Assembly: GCF_002234405.1 (NCBI RefSeq)
Contig: NZ_NMQT01000016.1
Span: 62,001 to 126,000, forward strand
Direction: 5' to 3'
DNA from: Amycolatopsis thailandensis
Lineage (GTDB): Bacteria; Actinomycetota; Actinomycetes; Mycobacteriales; Pseudonocardiaceae
Length of the DNA stretch: 64,000 nt
Shown: positions 37,019-45,145 of the stretch, in pieces
Position numbering within the stretch: the stretch's first letter is position 1
Layout of the letters: each line of letters begins with the position of its first letter
Position numbers and translations under genes: made by a program
The notes under the pieces: model-generated
Told to the model about the DNA's origin: nothing
Seen by the model: only the letters and a program-made list of their open reading frames with translations
The model's database searches: none

Positions 37019-37878
37019 TGGCCGACAAGCGGATGACGCCGGACGAGATCGTCGCCGAACTCGAGGACGGCATGACGATCGGGATCGGCGGCTGGGGTTC
37101 CCGGCGCAAGCCCATGGCGCTGGTGCGCGCGATCCTGCGTTCGCCGGTCAAGGATCTCACCGTGGTCTCCTATGGCGGTCCGGACGTCGGACTGCTGGCG
37201 TCGGCGGGCAAGATCAAGCACCTCGTCTTCGGCTTCGTCACCCTCGACACGATCCCCTACGACCCGTGGTTCTCCCGGGTGCGGGAATCCGGCGCGATCA
37301 CCGTCACCGAGTACGACGAAGGTGTCTTCGGGACCGGCCTTTCCGCCGCCGCGCAACGACTTCCGTTCCTGCCGACGCGCGCGGGCCTCGGCTCGGGGGT
37401 CATGGACCTGAACCCGTCGCTGCGCGTCGTCCGGTCGCCCTACGACGACGCCGAGGAACTGCTGGCGGTGCCCGCGCTGGAACTCGACGCGGCCTTCGTC
37501 CATCTCAACCGCGCCGACGCCCGCGGCAACGCGCAGTACCTCGGCCCGGACCCCTACTTCGACGAACTGTTCGCGCTCGCCGCCGACAAGTGTTACGTGT
37601 CAACGGAAAAGATCGTGGAGACCGCGGAACTCGCCGAAGCGGGGCCGGTGCAGAGCCTGCTGCTGAGCCGCATGCTCGTCACCGGGGTCGCCGAAACGCC
37701 GAACGGCGCGCATTTCACCACCGCCGTCCCGGACTACGGACGCGACGAACGTTTCCAGCGTCATTACGCCCAGGCCGCCAAGGATCTCGACGCGTGGCCG
37801 GACTTCGTCGACAGGTTCCTGTCCGGGGACGAAGCGCAGTACCAGAAGGCCGTCGCCGAGTTCGGGGAGTCCGCGTGA
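37018..37878 (+). CDS. ipdA: IpdA, alpha subunit of the ring-C-opening CoA-transferase-like hydrolase
   Basis: IpdAB hydrolyses the C ring of COCHEA-CoA, the last ring of the steroid nucleus, although it has a CoA-transferase fold. The 286-residue subunit begins MADKRMTPDEIVAELEDGMT, with the CoA-transferase loop GIGGWGSRRKPMALV near residues 22-36, and contains TVVSYGGPDVGLLASAGKI and FVHLNRADARGNAQYLGPDP. ATG 37018 overlaps the echA20 stop; GTG 37015 is an equally placed alternative. The stop overlaps ipdB (GTGA). The two subunits form a heterotetramer. Confidence 0.92.
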   Translation: MADKRMTPDEIVAELEDGMTIGIGGWGSRRKPMALVRAILRSPVKDLTVVSYGGPDVGLLASAGKIKHLVFGFVTLDTIPYDPWFSRVRESGAITVTEYDEGVFGTGLSAAAQRLPFLPTRAGLGSGVMDLNPSLRVVRSPYDDAEELLAVPALELDAAFVHLNRADARGNAQYLGPDPYFDELFALAADKCYVSTEKIVETAELAEAGPVQSLLLSRMLVTGVAETPNGAHFTTAVPDYGRDERFQRHYAQAAKDLDAWPDFVDRFLSGDEAQYQKAVAEFGESA

Positions 37879-38600
37879 GTGACATCAGTCGTGCCGAAGT
37901 GGCGGTCGTCGCCTGCGCCGAGTTGTTCCGCGGTGACGGCGAGATCGTGGTGAGCCCCATGGGTTTCATCCCGTCGCTGGGCGCCAGGCTCGCCAGGCAG
38001 ACGTTCGAACCGGACATCCTGCTGTCCGACGGCGAGGCGTACCTGATGACGCCCGACGCCGTCGTCGAAGGCTGGCAACCGTTCCGCAAGGTCCTCGACA
38101 CCGTGGTGCCGCGCGGAAAACGTCACGTGGTGATGGGCGCGAACCAGATCGACGGTGAGGGCAACCAGAACATCTCGGCGATCGGCGAGCATTCACAGCC
38201 CAAGAAGCAACTTCTCGGCGTGCGCGGCGGGCCGGGCAACACCGCCAACCATCGCACGAGCTACTGGGTTCCCCGGCACAGCAAGCGGGTCTTCGTCGAT
38301 CGGGTCGACATCGTGTCCGGCGTCGGCTACGCCAGGGCGCGCGAGGCCGGCCTGCGGCATCACGACGTCCACCGCGTCGTCACCAACCTCGGCGTCCTGG
38401 ACTTCGGCGGGGAAGACCACGCGCCGAGGCTGCTTTCCGTGCATCCGGGGGTTTCCGTGGACGAGGTCGCCGCGGCGACGTCGTTCCCGCTGATCACCGA
38501 CGGCGTCACGGAAACCCGCCTGCCGACCGAGGCCGAACTGCTTTTGATCCGGACCAGCCTCGACCCGAAGTCGTCGCGGGACAAGGAAGTCCCGTCGTGA
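37875..38600 (+). CDS. ipdB: IpdB, beta subunit of the ring-C-opening hydrolase
   Basis: The 241-residue second subunit, with RAEVAVVACAELFRGDGEIV, SPMGFIPSLGARLARQTFEPD, and the conserved GVRGGPGNTANHRTSYWVPRH (about 117-137). Its GTG overlaps the ipdA stop and its own stop overlaps the ipdC start, so the echA20-ipdABC unit is fully coupled. CoA-transferase beta subunits usually carry a catalytic glutamate in a GxGGF-type motif; no such motif is evident, agreeing with the hydrolase role described for IpdAB. Confidence 0.92.
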   Translation: MSDISRAEVAVVACAELFRGDGEIVVSPMGFIPSLGARLARQTFEPDILLSDGEAYLMTPDAVVEGWQPFRKVLDTVVPRGKRHVVMGANQIDGEGNQNISAIGEHSQPKKQLLGVRGGPGNTANHRTSYWVPRHSKRVFVDRVDIVSGVGYARAREAGLRHHDVHRVVTNLGVLDFGGEDHAPRLLSVHPGVSVDEVAAATSFPLITDGVTETRLPTEAELLLIRTSLDPKSSRDKEVPS

Positions 38601-39643
38601 AGACCGCGCTGACCGAACTGGCGGGCATCCGGCACCCGGTCGTGCAGACCGGCATGGGCTGGGTCGCCGGGCCGCGGCTGGTGTCCGCGACGGCGGAAGC
38701 GGGCGGCCTCGGCATCCTCGCCTCCGCGACGATGACCTACGACGAACTGGCGGCGGCGATCAAGGAGGTCAAGAGCCGCACGTCGCGGCCCTTCGGGGTG
38801 AATCTCCGCGCGGACGCCGAAGACGCCGGGCGCCGGGTCGAACTGCTCATCACCGAGGAAGTCAAGGTCGCTTCCTTCGCGCTCGCGCCGAAGAAGGACA
38901 TGATCGCGCGCCTGAAGGATCACGGCATCCTCGTCGTCCCCTCGGTCGGCGCGGCCAGGCACGCGGAGAAGGTCGCGGGCTGGGGCGCCGACGCCGTCAT
39001 CGTGCAGGGCGGCGAGGGCGGCGGGCACACCGGCGGGGTCGCGACGACACTGCTGCTGCCGTCGGTGCTGGACGCCGTCGACATCCCGGTGGTCGCGGCC
39101 GGCGGCTTCTTCGACGGCCGGGGGCTGGCCGCCGCGCTGGCCTACGGCGCGGCGGGGGTCGCCATGGGCACCCGGTTCCTCCTGACGAAGGAAAGCACCG
39201 TCCCCGACGAGATCAAGCAGGCGTACCTCGCCCGCGACCTCAACGGCACCGTCGTCACCCGCAAGGTGGACGGGATGCCGCATCGCGTCCTGCGCACGGA
39301 ACTGGTCGACGCGCTCGAATCCGCCGGTCCGGTGAGCGGGCTCGCCAGGTCGGTCCGCAACGCCGCGAAGTTCCGGAAGCTGAGCGGGCTGTCGTGGCGC
39401 TCGCTGGCCACCGAGGGCCTGCGGATGAAACGGGGCGGCGACCGGACGTGGTCGCAGGTGCTGATGGCCGCCAACACGCCGATGTTGCTGCGCGCCGGTC
39501 TGGTCGAGGGCGATCGGACCGCCGGGGTGCTGGCGTCCGGGCAGGTCGTCGGCCTGCTGGACGACCTGCCCGCGGTCGGCGAGCTGATCGAGACGATCGT
39601 GGCCGACGCCACCGACGCCCTGCGGCGGCTGGCCTCCGAGTGA
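38597..39643 (+). CDS. ipdC: IpdC, flavin-dependent dehydrogenase (nitronate-monooxygenase fold)
   Basis: A 348-residue FMN TIM-barrel protein that in this pathway introduces a double bond into the hydroxylated HIC-CoA intermediate before ring D opening. Landmarks: RHPVVQTGMGWVAGPRLVSA, AGGLGILASATMTYDEL, phosphate-binding GGEGGGHTGGV (about 136-146) and VVAAGGFFDGRGLAAALAYG. GTG 38597 overlaps the ipdB stop. Position after ipdAB decides the name; alone it would be called a nitronate monooxygenase. Confidence 0.9.
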   Translation: MKTALTELAGIRHPVVQTGMGWVAGPRLVSATAEAGGLGILASATMTYDELAAAIKEVKSRTSRPFGVNLRADAEDAGRRVELLITEEVKVASFALAPKKDMIARLKDHGILVVPSVGAARHAEKVAGWGADAVIVQGGEGGGHTGGVATTLLLPSVLDAVDIPVVAAGGFFDGRGLAAALAYGAAGVAMGTRFLLTKESTVPDEIKQAYLARDLNGTVVTRKVDGMPHRVLRTELVDALESAGPVSGLARSVRNAAKFRKLSGLSWRSLATEGLRMKRGGDRTWSQVLMAANTPMLLRAGLVEGDRTAGVLASGQVVGLLDDLPAVGELIETIVADATDALRRLASE

Positions 39644-39674
39644 AGGACCGAGCGCGCTGTGCTTGACTTCGGCC

Positions 39675-40466
39675 ATGATCTCGGAGAGTCGTTGTCCGGT
39701 CGAGGACGGTGAGCTGTACGTCCGCAGTACCGGCGAAGGGCCGCTTCTGCTCCTGATCGCCGGTGGGCTGGGCTCGGCGGACACCTTCCGGGCGATGACG
39801 AAGCTGCTCGCCGACGACCACACCGTCGTCACCTACGACCGGCGCGGCCACTTCCGCAGTACCGACACCAGCACCGGGCCGGTCAGCGTGCCGAAGCAGG
39901 CCGACGACGCCCACGCCGTCCTCCAGCACGTCGGCGGCGGGCCCGCGAGCGTGTTCGGGACCAGCGCGGGCGCCCTGATCGGCCTCGACCTCGTCGCCCG
40001 CTACCCGGACGCGGCGAGCGTCCTGGTCGCGCACGAACCGCCCGCCGTCCAGCTGCTCCCGGACGCGCTCGGCTGGCTCGACGAGGCCAACGCGCAGGTG
40101 CGGCTCGCGCAGGCGGGCGATCTGATGGGGGCGTTCAAACGGTTCACCGACGGTATCGCCGGTGCCGCGCTGCCCGAACTGCGCGCGATCCGGCTGCCGA
40201 ACGAGGACGACTGGAAACGGCTGTTCGGCCGCGAACTGGCCGAGATCCTCGACTACCTTCCCGACCTGCGGGCGCTGCGCAGGGCCAGGACCGAGATCTT
40301 CCCCGTCGCGGGTGTCGGCAGCCGGGGGCACTACCACTACCAGCCCGCGAAGATCCTCGCGCTGGAACTGGGTTTGCCGTTCACGGAGGTACCCGGGGCG
40401 CATCTGGCGCCGCAGCGGAACCCCGCCCAGTTCACCGAAGCGCTGCGGGACCTGCTCGACGGCTGA
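39675..40466 (+). CDS. Alpha/beta hydrolase
   Basis: A 263-residue alpha/beta-fold hydrolase. The nucleophile elbow is GTSAGAL (about residues 97-103), the oxyanion strand LLLIAGGLGSADTFR precedes it, and the catalytic His is likely in PGAHLAPQRNP near the end. Similar proteins act as esterases or C-C hydrolases; substrate unknown. It follows ipdC by 31 bp, so it might be read through from the KstR2-controlled unit, but no overlap supports a tight operon. ATG 39675 is preferred to a TTG at 39663. It ends 3 bp from a convergent gene. Confidence 0.8.
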   Translation: MISESRCPVEDGELYVRSTGEGPLLLLIAGGLGSADTFRAMTKLLADDHTVVTYDRRGHFRSTDTSTGPVSVPKQADDAHAVLQHVGGGPASVFGTSAGALIGLDLVARYPDAASVLVAHEPPAVQLLPDALGWLDEANAQVRLAQAGDLMGAFKRFTDGIAGAALPELRAIRLPNEDDWKRLFGRELAEILDYLPDLRALRRARTEIFPVAGVGSRGHYHYQPAKILALELGLPFTEVPGAHLAPQRNPAQFTEALRDLLDG

Positions 40467-40469
40467 GCC

Positions 40470-40946
40470 TCACGCCATCAGGGGCAGCTTCCCGACCAGC
40501 TTGTCGATCCGGTTGCGGGGTCCGACGATGCCGACCGCGCAGAAGTCCATCTCCTCGGTCGGGATCTCCTTCATCGTCGCGAGGAAATCGGTGTAGACCC
40601 GGATCTGCTGGGCGACCCCGGGCATGTCGGCGACGTGACAGCCCGGCGAGGCCGCGGCCTTCGCGCGGACGGCCCGCAGCTTCTCGGCGTCGGCCGTCAG
40701 GATCGAGCAACCGACCCACGGCAAGCCCGTGTAGTGCTCGCCGTCGGCGTCGACCGCTTCGTCACCCAAGAGACCTGTCACGGCCTTCGTCGTGGCGACG
40801 GCGGTGCAGACCGCCGCGTTGACCGCGCGACCGGGCGGCAGCTCGCTGTTGACCACGATGACCCACTTCAGCCTGGCGGCTCGGGTGGACGCGGTGAAGT
40901 CGATCTCGTCGGGGGCGAACCCGATGGCCGTACCGTACTCGGACAT
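40470..40946 (-). CDS. DUF2000 family protein
   Basis: A 158-residue cytoplasmic protein. LKWVIVVNSELPPGRAVNAAVCTA (about 27-50) and YTGLPWVGCSILTADAEKL are typical of DUF2000, a family with a peptidyl-tRNA-hydrolase-like fold and no known activity. It is divergent from an Lrp/AsnC regulator, 103 bp apart, so it is the likely target of that regulator. Confidence 0.8.
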   Translation of the reverse strand: MSEYGTAIGFAPDEIDFTASTRAARLKWVIVVNSELPPGRAVNAAVCTAVATTKAVTGLLGDEAVDADGEHYTGLPWVGCSILTADAEKLRAVRAKAAASPGCHVADMPGVAQQIRVYTDFLATMKEIPTEEMDFCAVGIVGPRNRIDKLVGKLPLMA

Positions 40947-41011
40947 TCAGCTGGACTCCTGCTCACATCAACGGATGAACAAGGCCAAGCTAAGAGGACA
41001 TACGAGTACAG

Positions 41012-41040
41012 TCCACCGTGTTCGTACTTAATACGGTGGA
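41012..41040. promoter_or_regulatory. Inverted repeat in the DUF2000/Lrp divergent promoter
   Basis: TCCACCGT (41012-41019) and ACGGTGGA (41033-41040) form perfect 8-base arms around 13 nt; the interior has further TTCGTACTTAAT A/T-rich sequence, unusual here. It ends 9 bp before the Lrp start. It is a candidate autoregulatory Lrp-type site. Confidence 0.5.
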
Positions 41041-41049
41041 AGGTCCGAG

Positions 41050-41517
41050 ATGGCGCGACTGGACGAACTTGATAAGGCGATCCTGGCGCAATTGCAGTCG
41101 GACGCACGGAAGACCAACCGCGAGGTGGCCGCCGCGGTGGGGGTTTCGCCGACCACCGCGCTGGACCGCACCCGTGGTCTGCGGGAACGCGGCGTGATCC
41201 GCGGCGCGCTGCTGGACGTCGATCTGCCGTCGATCGGCCGCGGGGTGCAGGCGCTCATCGCGGTGCGGGTGCGCCCGCCCTCGCGACGGAACATCGAAGG
41301 CTTCCGGAACTGGGTCAACGCGCTGCCCGACCTCGTCGGGCTCTACGTGACCACCGGGACCGAGGACTTCATCCTGCATGTCGCGGTCCCGGACAACGAC
41401 GCCCTCTACGCCTTCGTGATCGACAAACTGACCGAGCGCCCGGAGGTGGCCGACGTGCGCACCTCCATGGTGTTCGAGCACAGCAGGCGTACCAGGATCA
41501 CGCCGGTGGACCAGTGA
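41050..41517 (+). CDS. Lrp/AsnC family transcriptional regulator
   Basis: A 155-residue regulator with an N-terminal helix-turn-helix (LDELDKAILAQLQSDARKTN then VAAAVGVSPTTALDRTRGL, about 4-43) and a C-terminal RAM ligand-sensing domain (about 68-145). The HTH serine usual in Lrp (SxxTV) reads SPTTALDR. Such regulators usually respond to amino acids and control the adjacent divergent gene, here the DUF2000 gene. Start ATG 41050 agrees with the family length. Confidence 0.88.
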   Translation: MARLDELDKAILAQLQSDARKTNREVAAAVGVSPTTALDRTRGLRERGVIRGALLDVDLPSIGRGVQALIAVRVRPPSRRNIEGFRNWVNALPDLVGLYVTTGTEDFILHVAVPDNDALYAFVIDKLTERPEVADVRTSMVFEHSRRTRITPVDQ

Positions 41518-41581
41518 GCGGGCGCGGGACCAGGCCATGTCTCTCGATTCACTGACGCCGCGCTGCCGCACCTGGTCCTGA

Positions 41582-41662
41582 GGCTGAAGGGGACTTTCCC
41601 CGCATGCGATGCGAGCAAAGCTCCCTTGACCGCGTGCGACGCGGTGAAGGTCCCCTTCAGCC
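41582..41662. repeat. Composite palindrome (family C relative)
   Basis: Outer arms 41582-41593 (GGCTGAAGGGGA) and 41651-41662 are perfectly complementary; the interior repeats the family C text GGGGACTTTCCCCGC plus AAAGCTCCCTT and two GCGTGCGACGC-type mini-stems. It looks like two elements fused or one inserted in the other. It lies between convergent Lrp and acetyltransferase genes. Confidence 0.75.
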
Positions 41663-41692
41663 ACGGCGTCGGTGTCCCCTTGCGCCCGAGCC

Positions 41693-42250
41693 TCAGAGCT
41701 CCCGGATGACGCGGGCCGGGTTGCCCGCGGCGAACACCTTCGACGGCAGGTCCCGGGTGACGACGCTGCCCGCGCCCACCACGGTGTCGTCCCCGATGGT
41801 CACCCCGGCGCAGACGATGACACCGCCGCCGAACCAGACGTTGTCCCCGATCGTGATCGGCGCGGCCGACTCCCAGCGCTCCCGCCGCAGTTCGTGGTCC
41901 TCCATGGGATGCAGCGCGGTCAGCAGCTGACAGCGCGGTCCGATGGAGCAGTCCGAACCGATCTTGATCGGGGCGCAGTCGAGAAGGATCGCGTCGTAGT
42001 TGAGGAAACTGTTGGCGCCGATCTCGATCAGATAGCCGTAGTCGCACTGGAACCGCGGCATGATCCAGGAACCCTCACCGAGTTTTCCCAGCAGCTCGCG
42101 CAAAACCGTGTCCCGCTCACCGGTCTCCTCGGCGCCCGTGCCGTTGAAACGGTCCACAAGCGCCTGCGCGCGCCTGCGGTCCGCGACCAGTTCGGGGTCG
42201 TTGTCCCGGTACAGCTCTCCGCGCAGCATGCGGTCCTTTTGCTCACCCAT
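41693..42250 (-). CDS. Maltose/galactoside O-acetyltransferase-type hexapeptide enzyme
   Basis: A 185-residue sugar O-acetyltransferase (Mac/LacA type). The N-terminal Mac domain MLRGELYRDNDPELVADRRRAQ precedes a left-handed beta-helix made of hexapeptide repeats (IGANSFLNYDAILLDCAPIKIG, ITIGDNVWFGGGVIVCAGVTIG). The catalytic His is probably in LLTALHPMED (about 110). It acetylates a sugar or similar acceptor from acetyl-CoA; the acceptor is unknown. Confidence 0.88.
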   Translation of the reverse strand: MGEQKDRMLRGELYRDNDPELVADRRRAQALVDRFNGTGAEETGERDTVLRELLGKLGEGSWIMPRFQCDYGYLIEIGANSFLNYDAILLDCAPIKIGSDCSIGPRCQLLTALHPMEDHELRRERWESAAPITIGDNVWFGGGVIVCAGVTIGDDTVVGAGSVVTRDLPSKVFAAGNPARVIREL

Positions 42251-42275
42251 GCCGCCAACCTACCGAAAGTGCCCC

Positions 42276-42305
42276 GCCGGCGGGCTTCTCCGGGAAGCCG
42301 CCGGC
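42276..42305. terminator. GC-rich hairpin upstream of the acetyltransferase gene
   Basis: GCCGGCGG and CTTC pair with GGAAG and CCGCCGGC around a short loop with one bulged G. It may belong to the leader or be a second terminator for the upstream DUF1996 gene. Confidence 0.4.
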
Positions 42306-42363
42306 AGGGCGGGTGAAGCGATGGCGGAGTGTTCTTCAGTTGTGTCGATCGTTTCGAGTAGGG

Positions 42364-42409
42364 CCGGCCCGGCGGGTGGGTGAGGTGTAGGGGGGACCCG
42401 CCGGGCCGG
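42364..42409 (-). terminator. Hairpin terminator of the DUF1996 gene
   Basis: Perfect 14-base arms CCGGCCCGGCGGGT (42364-42377) and 42396-42409 enclose an 18-nt loop, 93 bp beyond the stop on the minus strand. The rest of 42251-42502 has no coding signal. Confidence 0.55.
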
Positions 42410-42502
42410 AGTATCTTCCTCCTGTTCGCCGGTGCTCGTTGGCGTTGAACCGCCTCGGCCGTCGGAGTGAGCCGAGGACGTCCGGGATGGTCGCTCAGCA
42501 CC

Positions 42503-43516
42503 TCATTCGCGGCACTGGCGACCTTCGTTGACGCAGTCGACGAGGCGATCCATGATCCGGTCCGGCATCACGTTCGCGAAATCGTCGTGGTCGGAGAAGG
42601 GGTTGTGATCCTCTTCGGGGAAAGAGTCCACTTTGTACTGTCCATCGACCTGGATCCGCCGGGGGATCTCGTAGGTCAGCGAGATGGTGAGCTCCGGAAC
42701 CGCGGTCAGGCCGTTCCCGCATTCGCCGTTCTCGTCGGGGTACTTGATGTGGTCCCGGTGGTTTTCGCTGTCGATCTCGTTCCCGTCGAGACAACTCGGG
42801 AACGTGTGCACCCGCTTGACGTCGCTGCCTTCCGGGCAGATCGGGTACTGCTTGACGACCCGGTTCTCGAAGCCGGTGCAGGTCCAGCTCTCCCGCGCGT
42901 TGGCGGGCCCGTTCGTGGTGACCTTCGCGTCACCGTAAAGGATCCGGAGGAACTTCGGCATCTCCTGCACCTTCTCCTGGGCGTTGCCCTTGAAGGTGAT
43001 GTCGACGACCGCGGGGCGCTGGATCTCACCGTCGTTGCCGGCGAGCTCGTTGTCCGCGTTCCGCTCCCGCCCGGTGTCGATCCGGACCACCGGCCAGAAG
43101 TACGTCGATTCGTCGCCGTTCTCACAGGTGGTCCCGGCGCCGAGCAGGCTGTCGTTGTCCGAATCCGCGTTCGTGGAAAGGTTTCCGACGTAGTCGTGCA
43201 GATGCTGCGCGCCGTTGCGGATGCCCGGCTGCGCGATGAAGTTGTCGGGATTGAAATGCCCGTTCTCGTTCCGTCCACAGTCGACGGTGAACGAGCCCGT
43301 GGAAGCGTTCCGGCCCGGCCGCGGCTTGCCCGCGTTCGGCCGCACCTCGGTGATGTCCACGAACTGCGACTTGTCCGCCTCGTCCGCGGAGGCGCGTTCG
43401 GGGTCGCCGGTCGTGGTGGACACCACCAGTCCGCCGACCGCGATCGACAGGCCCAGCAACGCGGTCGCGATCTTGGTCCTGCGGGCGATACGGTGGCGCC
43501 CTTGATTTCGTCCCAT
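42503..43516 (-). CDS. Secreted DUF1996 domain protein
   Basis: A 337-residue exported protein of unknown function. The basic N-terminus with RIARRTKIATALLGLSIAVG forms a signal peptide or anchor (about residues 10-33). The DUF1996 domain shows FNPDNFIAQPGIRNGAQHLH, HDYVGNLSTNADSDND and SYEIPRR-like SLTYEIPRRIQVDG. Several Cys (CGRNENG, TTCENGD, CPEGSD, CLDGNE, GECGNG, DCVNEGRQC) suggest disulfides outside the cell. DUF1996 proteins occur in actinobacteria and fungi and are often found near carbohydrate-active proteins, but none is adjacent here. Confidence 0.8.
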   Translation of the reverse strand: MGRNQGRHRIARRTKIATALLGLSIAVGGLVVSTTTGDPERASADEADKSQFVDITEVRPNAGKPRPGRNASTGSFTVDCGRNENGHFNPDNFIAQPGIRNGAQHLHDYVGNLSTNADSDNDSLLGAGTTCENGDESTYFWPVVRIDTGRERNADNELAGNDGEIQRPAVVDITFKGNAQEKVQEMPKFLRILYGDAKVTTNGPANARESWTCTGFENRVVKQYPICPEGSDVKRVHTFPSCLDGNEIDSENHRDHIKYPDENGECGNGLTAVPELTISLTYEIPRRIQVDGQYKVDSFPEEDHNPFSDHDDFANVMPDRIMDRLVDCVNEGRQCRE

Positions 43517-43608
43517 TGCCGCTCACCTCATTCGTTTCCGAATTTCGATCCGGCTACTGGGAGATACGGTTCCGGAAGGGGAGCGGTTCAAAAAAAGATC
43601 GAAAAAGG

Positions 43609-44361
43609 TTACCGGCGCACGACGGCCAGCACGGTGCCGTCCTGCTTGTGCACCTCGAAACGTTCGACGTCGGCTTTCCGCAACGCCGTCGAACCGGTGA
43701 TGACGAGCGGGTCCGGGGAACCGGGAACCCCGTATCCCTTGGCCGGGACGCTCCAGTTGTTGACGACGTAGGCCTCTCCGCCGCGGGAGTAGGCGAAGAG
43801 CTGGCAGGTCATCGGCCCGGTGAGGCCGCGCAGTTCGAGCTCGACGGCGCTGCCCCACTCCTTCTCCTGGACCGTGACCTCGGCGGCGACCGCGTTGCCC
43901 GCCTCGGACCAGCCGAAGGGGGCGGCACCACCGTCCGGGCCCGCCTCCCTGGACGACGACGGCGGCGGTGTCACCACCGAGGTGACGACCGTGGGCGCGG
44001 CCTGCGTGATGACCGGTTCACGGTTCGTGAGCGAAAGAACGACGAGCGGTCCGCCGATGACGAGCACGAGTACGGCGGCGGCCGTCGCGAGCCGGATGAT
44101 CCGGCGACGGCGGTTCGCCTTGGCGGCGTCCGCGAGCAGCATCCGCAGCACGCGCGGCCCCGGCCCCTTGACGGGCGGGTCCGGCCAGCTCTTCTTGACC
44201 ATGTCCAGGATGTCGGGCAGGTGGTACATCTCCACCAGTTCGACCTGACACTCCGGACACTCAAGCAGATGCGCCTCGAACCTGACGTGATCCTCTTCGC
44301 CGAGGACGCCGAGCACGTAGGCGGCGATATCCGTGTGCGGCGCTCCGGACACCTCGCTCAC
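43609..44361 (-). CDS. Membrane anti-sigma factor with zinc-binding (ZAS) domain
   Basis: A 250-residue bitopic protein paired with the ECF sigma factor whose stop overlaps its ATG. The N-terminal ZAS motif His31-x3-Cys35-x2-Cys38 (HLLECPEC) predicts a redox- or zinc-responsive sigma-binding domain in the cytoplasm. A single membrane helix lies near 90-110 (LATAAAVLVLVIGGPLVVLSL), followed by a Pro/Ser linker and an extracytoplasmic domain (VELELRGLTGPMTCQLFAYS to the end). The layout resembles RslA of mycobacterial SigL. It should release the sigma factor upon an envelope or oxidative signal. Confidence 0.85.
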   Translation of the reverse strand: MSEVSGAPHTDIAAYVLGVLGEEDHVRFEAHLLECPECQVELVEMYHLPDILDMVKKSWPDPPVKGPGPRVLRMLLADAAKANRRRRIIRLATAAAVLVLVIGGPLVVLSLTNREPVITQAAPTVVTSVVTPPPSSSREAGPDGGAAPFGWSEAGNAVAAEVTVQEKEWGSAVELELRGLTGPMTCQLFAYSRGGEAYVVNNWSVPAKGYGVPGSPDPLVITGSTALRKADVERFEVHKQDGTVLAVVRR

Positions 44362-44861
44362 CCCCGCTCCTGCAACGCCCTGCGCAGCGCGCGCACAGCG
44401 TGGTGGATCCGCGATTTCACCGTACCCGGCGGAACCCCCAGCGTCGCCGCGACCTCGTTCACGGTGCGGTCACGCAGGTAGGTCTGCTGGACGGCCTCAC
44501 GTTGTTCCGGGGAAAGATTGCGCAGGGCCTCGTAAACGATCATGGCCGCGAGCGTCTTCTCCGATTCGTCCGGTACTCCGATCGAATCCGACTCCAGTTC
44601 CTCCACCTCTTGAGGGCGGGCGCTGCGGCTCCGCCAGCCGTCGATGACGATGCGCCTGGCCACGGTGAACAGCCAGGCGCGCAGCATCTCCGGCTGCCGG
44701 TCGAGCTTGCCGGCGTTGCGCCACGCCTTGATGAGCGTCTCCTGGACCACGTCCTCGGCCCATTGGCGATCGTGACCGGTCAGCTTCAGCACGAACGCCA
44801 TCAGGCTCGACCCGAACTCCTGGTACAACGCCCTGATGAGGTCGTCATGCCCGTTCGACAC
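44358..44861 (-). CDS. ECF sigma factor, SigL-like
   Basis: A 167-residue ECF sigma: region 2 LIRALYQEFGSSLMAFVLKL then TGHDRQWAEDVVQETLIKAW (about 8-47), AWLFTVARRIVIDGWRS, and region 4 LSPEQREAVQQTYLRDRTVNE through GVPPGTVKSRIHHAVRALRR. It resembles M. tuberculosis SigL in these blocks. Start GTG 44861 gives the standard length; ATG 44918 and 44978 would add non-conserved residues. It is divergent from a lipoprotein-redox operon that carries a SigL-type promoter, so that operon is its probable target. The gap also contains an inverted repeat AAACCG-N8-CGGTTT (44953-44972). Confidence 0.85.
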   Translation of the reverse strand: MSNGHDDLIRALYQEFGSSLMAFVLKLTGHDRQWAEDVVQETLIKAWRNAGKLDRQPEMLRAWLFTVARRIVIDGWRSRSARPQEVEELESDSIGVPDESEKTLAAMIVYEALRNLSPEQREAVQQTYLRDRTVNEVAATLGVPPGTVKSRIHHAVRALRRALQERG

Positions 44862-44952
44862 GGGTTCATGATCGACAATTGGCTGCAGTATCCGAGAGTG
44901 GCGTCCCACGCGGCACATCTTTGTGCGATCAGGGGCGATAAGTCCAGTACCA

Positions 44953-44972
44953 AAACCGTTCGGTACCGGTTT
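44953..44972. promoter_or_regulatory. Inverted repeat in the sigma/redox-operon divergent region
   Basis: AAACCG (44953-44958), eight bases TTCGGTAC, then CGGTTT (44967-44972). It lies about 90 bp upstream of the sigma start and 20 bp before the -35 of the divergent promoter; a regulator or sigma-promoter role is conceivable but unproven. Confidence 0.35.
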
Positions 44973-44993
44973 CTCCACGCGGTGAAAGTTTTT

Positions 44994-45021
44994 TGAACCG
45001 TTCCCGACTCGTGACCGTATC
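44994..45021 (+). promoter_or_regulatory. Candidate SigL-type promoter of the redox operon
   Basis: TGAACC (44994-44999), a 16-nt spacer and CGTATC (45016-45021). The SigL consensus recalled from M. tuberculosis is TGAACC-N16/18-CGTGTC, so the -35 is exact and the -10 differs by one base. The transcript would start near 45028, about 118 nt before the lipoprotein start. Confidence 0.65.
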
Positions 45022-45145
45022 CCCTACCGAAGACCCCGACCCGGCGCTGTCCCCCGCATCGCCGAATCCACTGTGGATCATGACTGTCCACAGTGTACTT
45101 AAACCTGCCTGCACACACTCCTCTGGCCCCGACAGGAGGATTTCC

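Noticed and set aside
44862..44978. Longer ECF sigma start at ATG 44918 or 44978
   Set aside because: The extra residues do not resemble sigma region 1/2, and the sequence is likely promoter DNA of the divergent genes.
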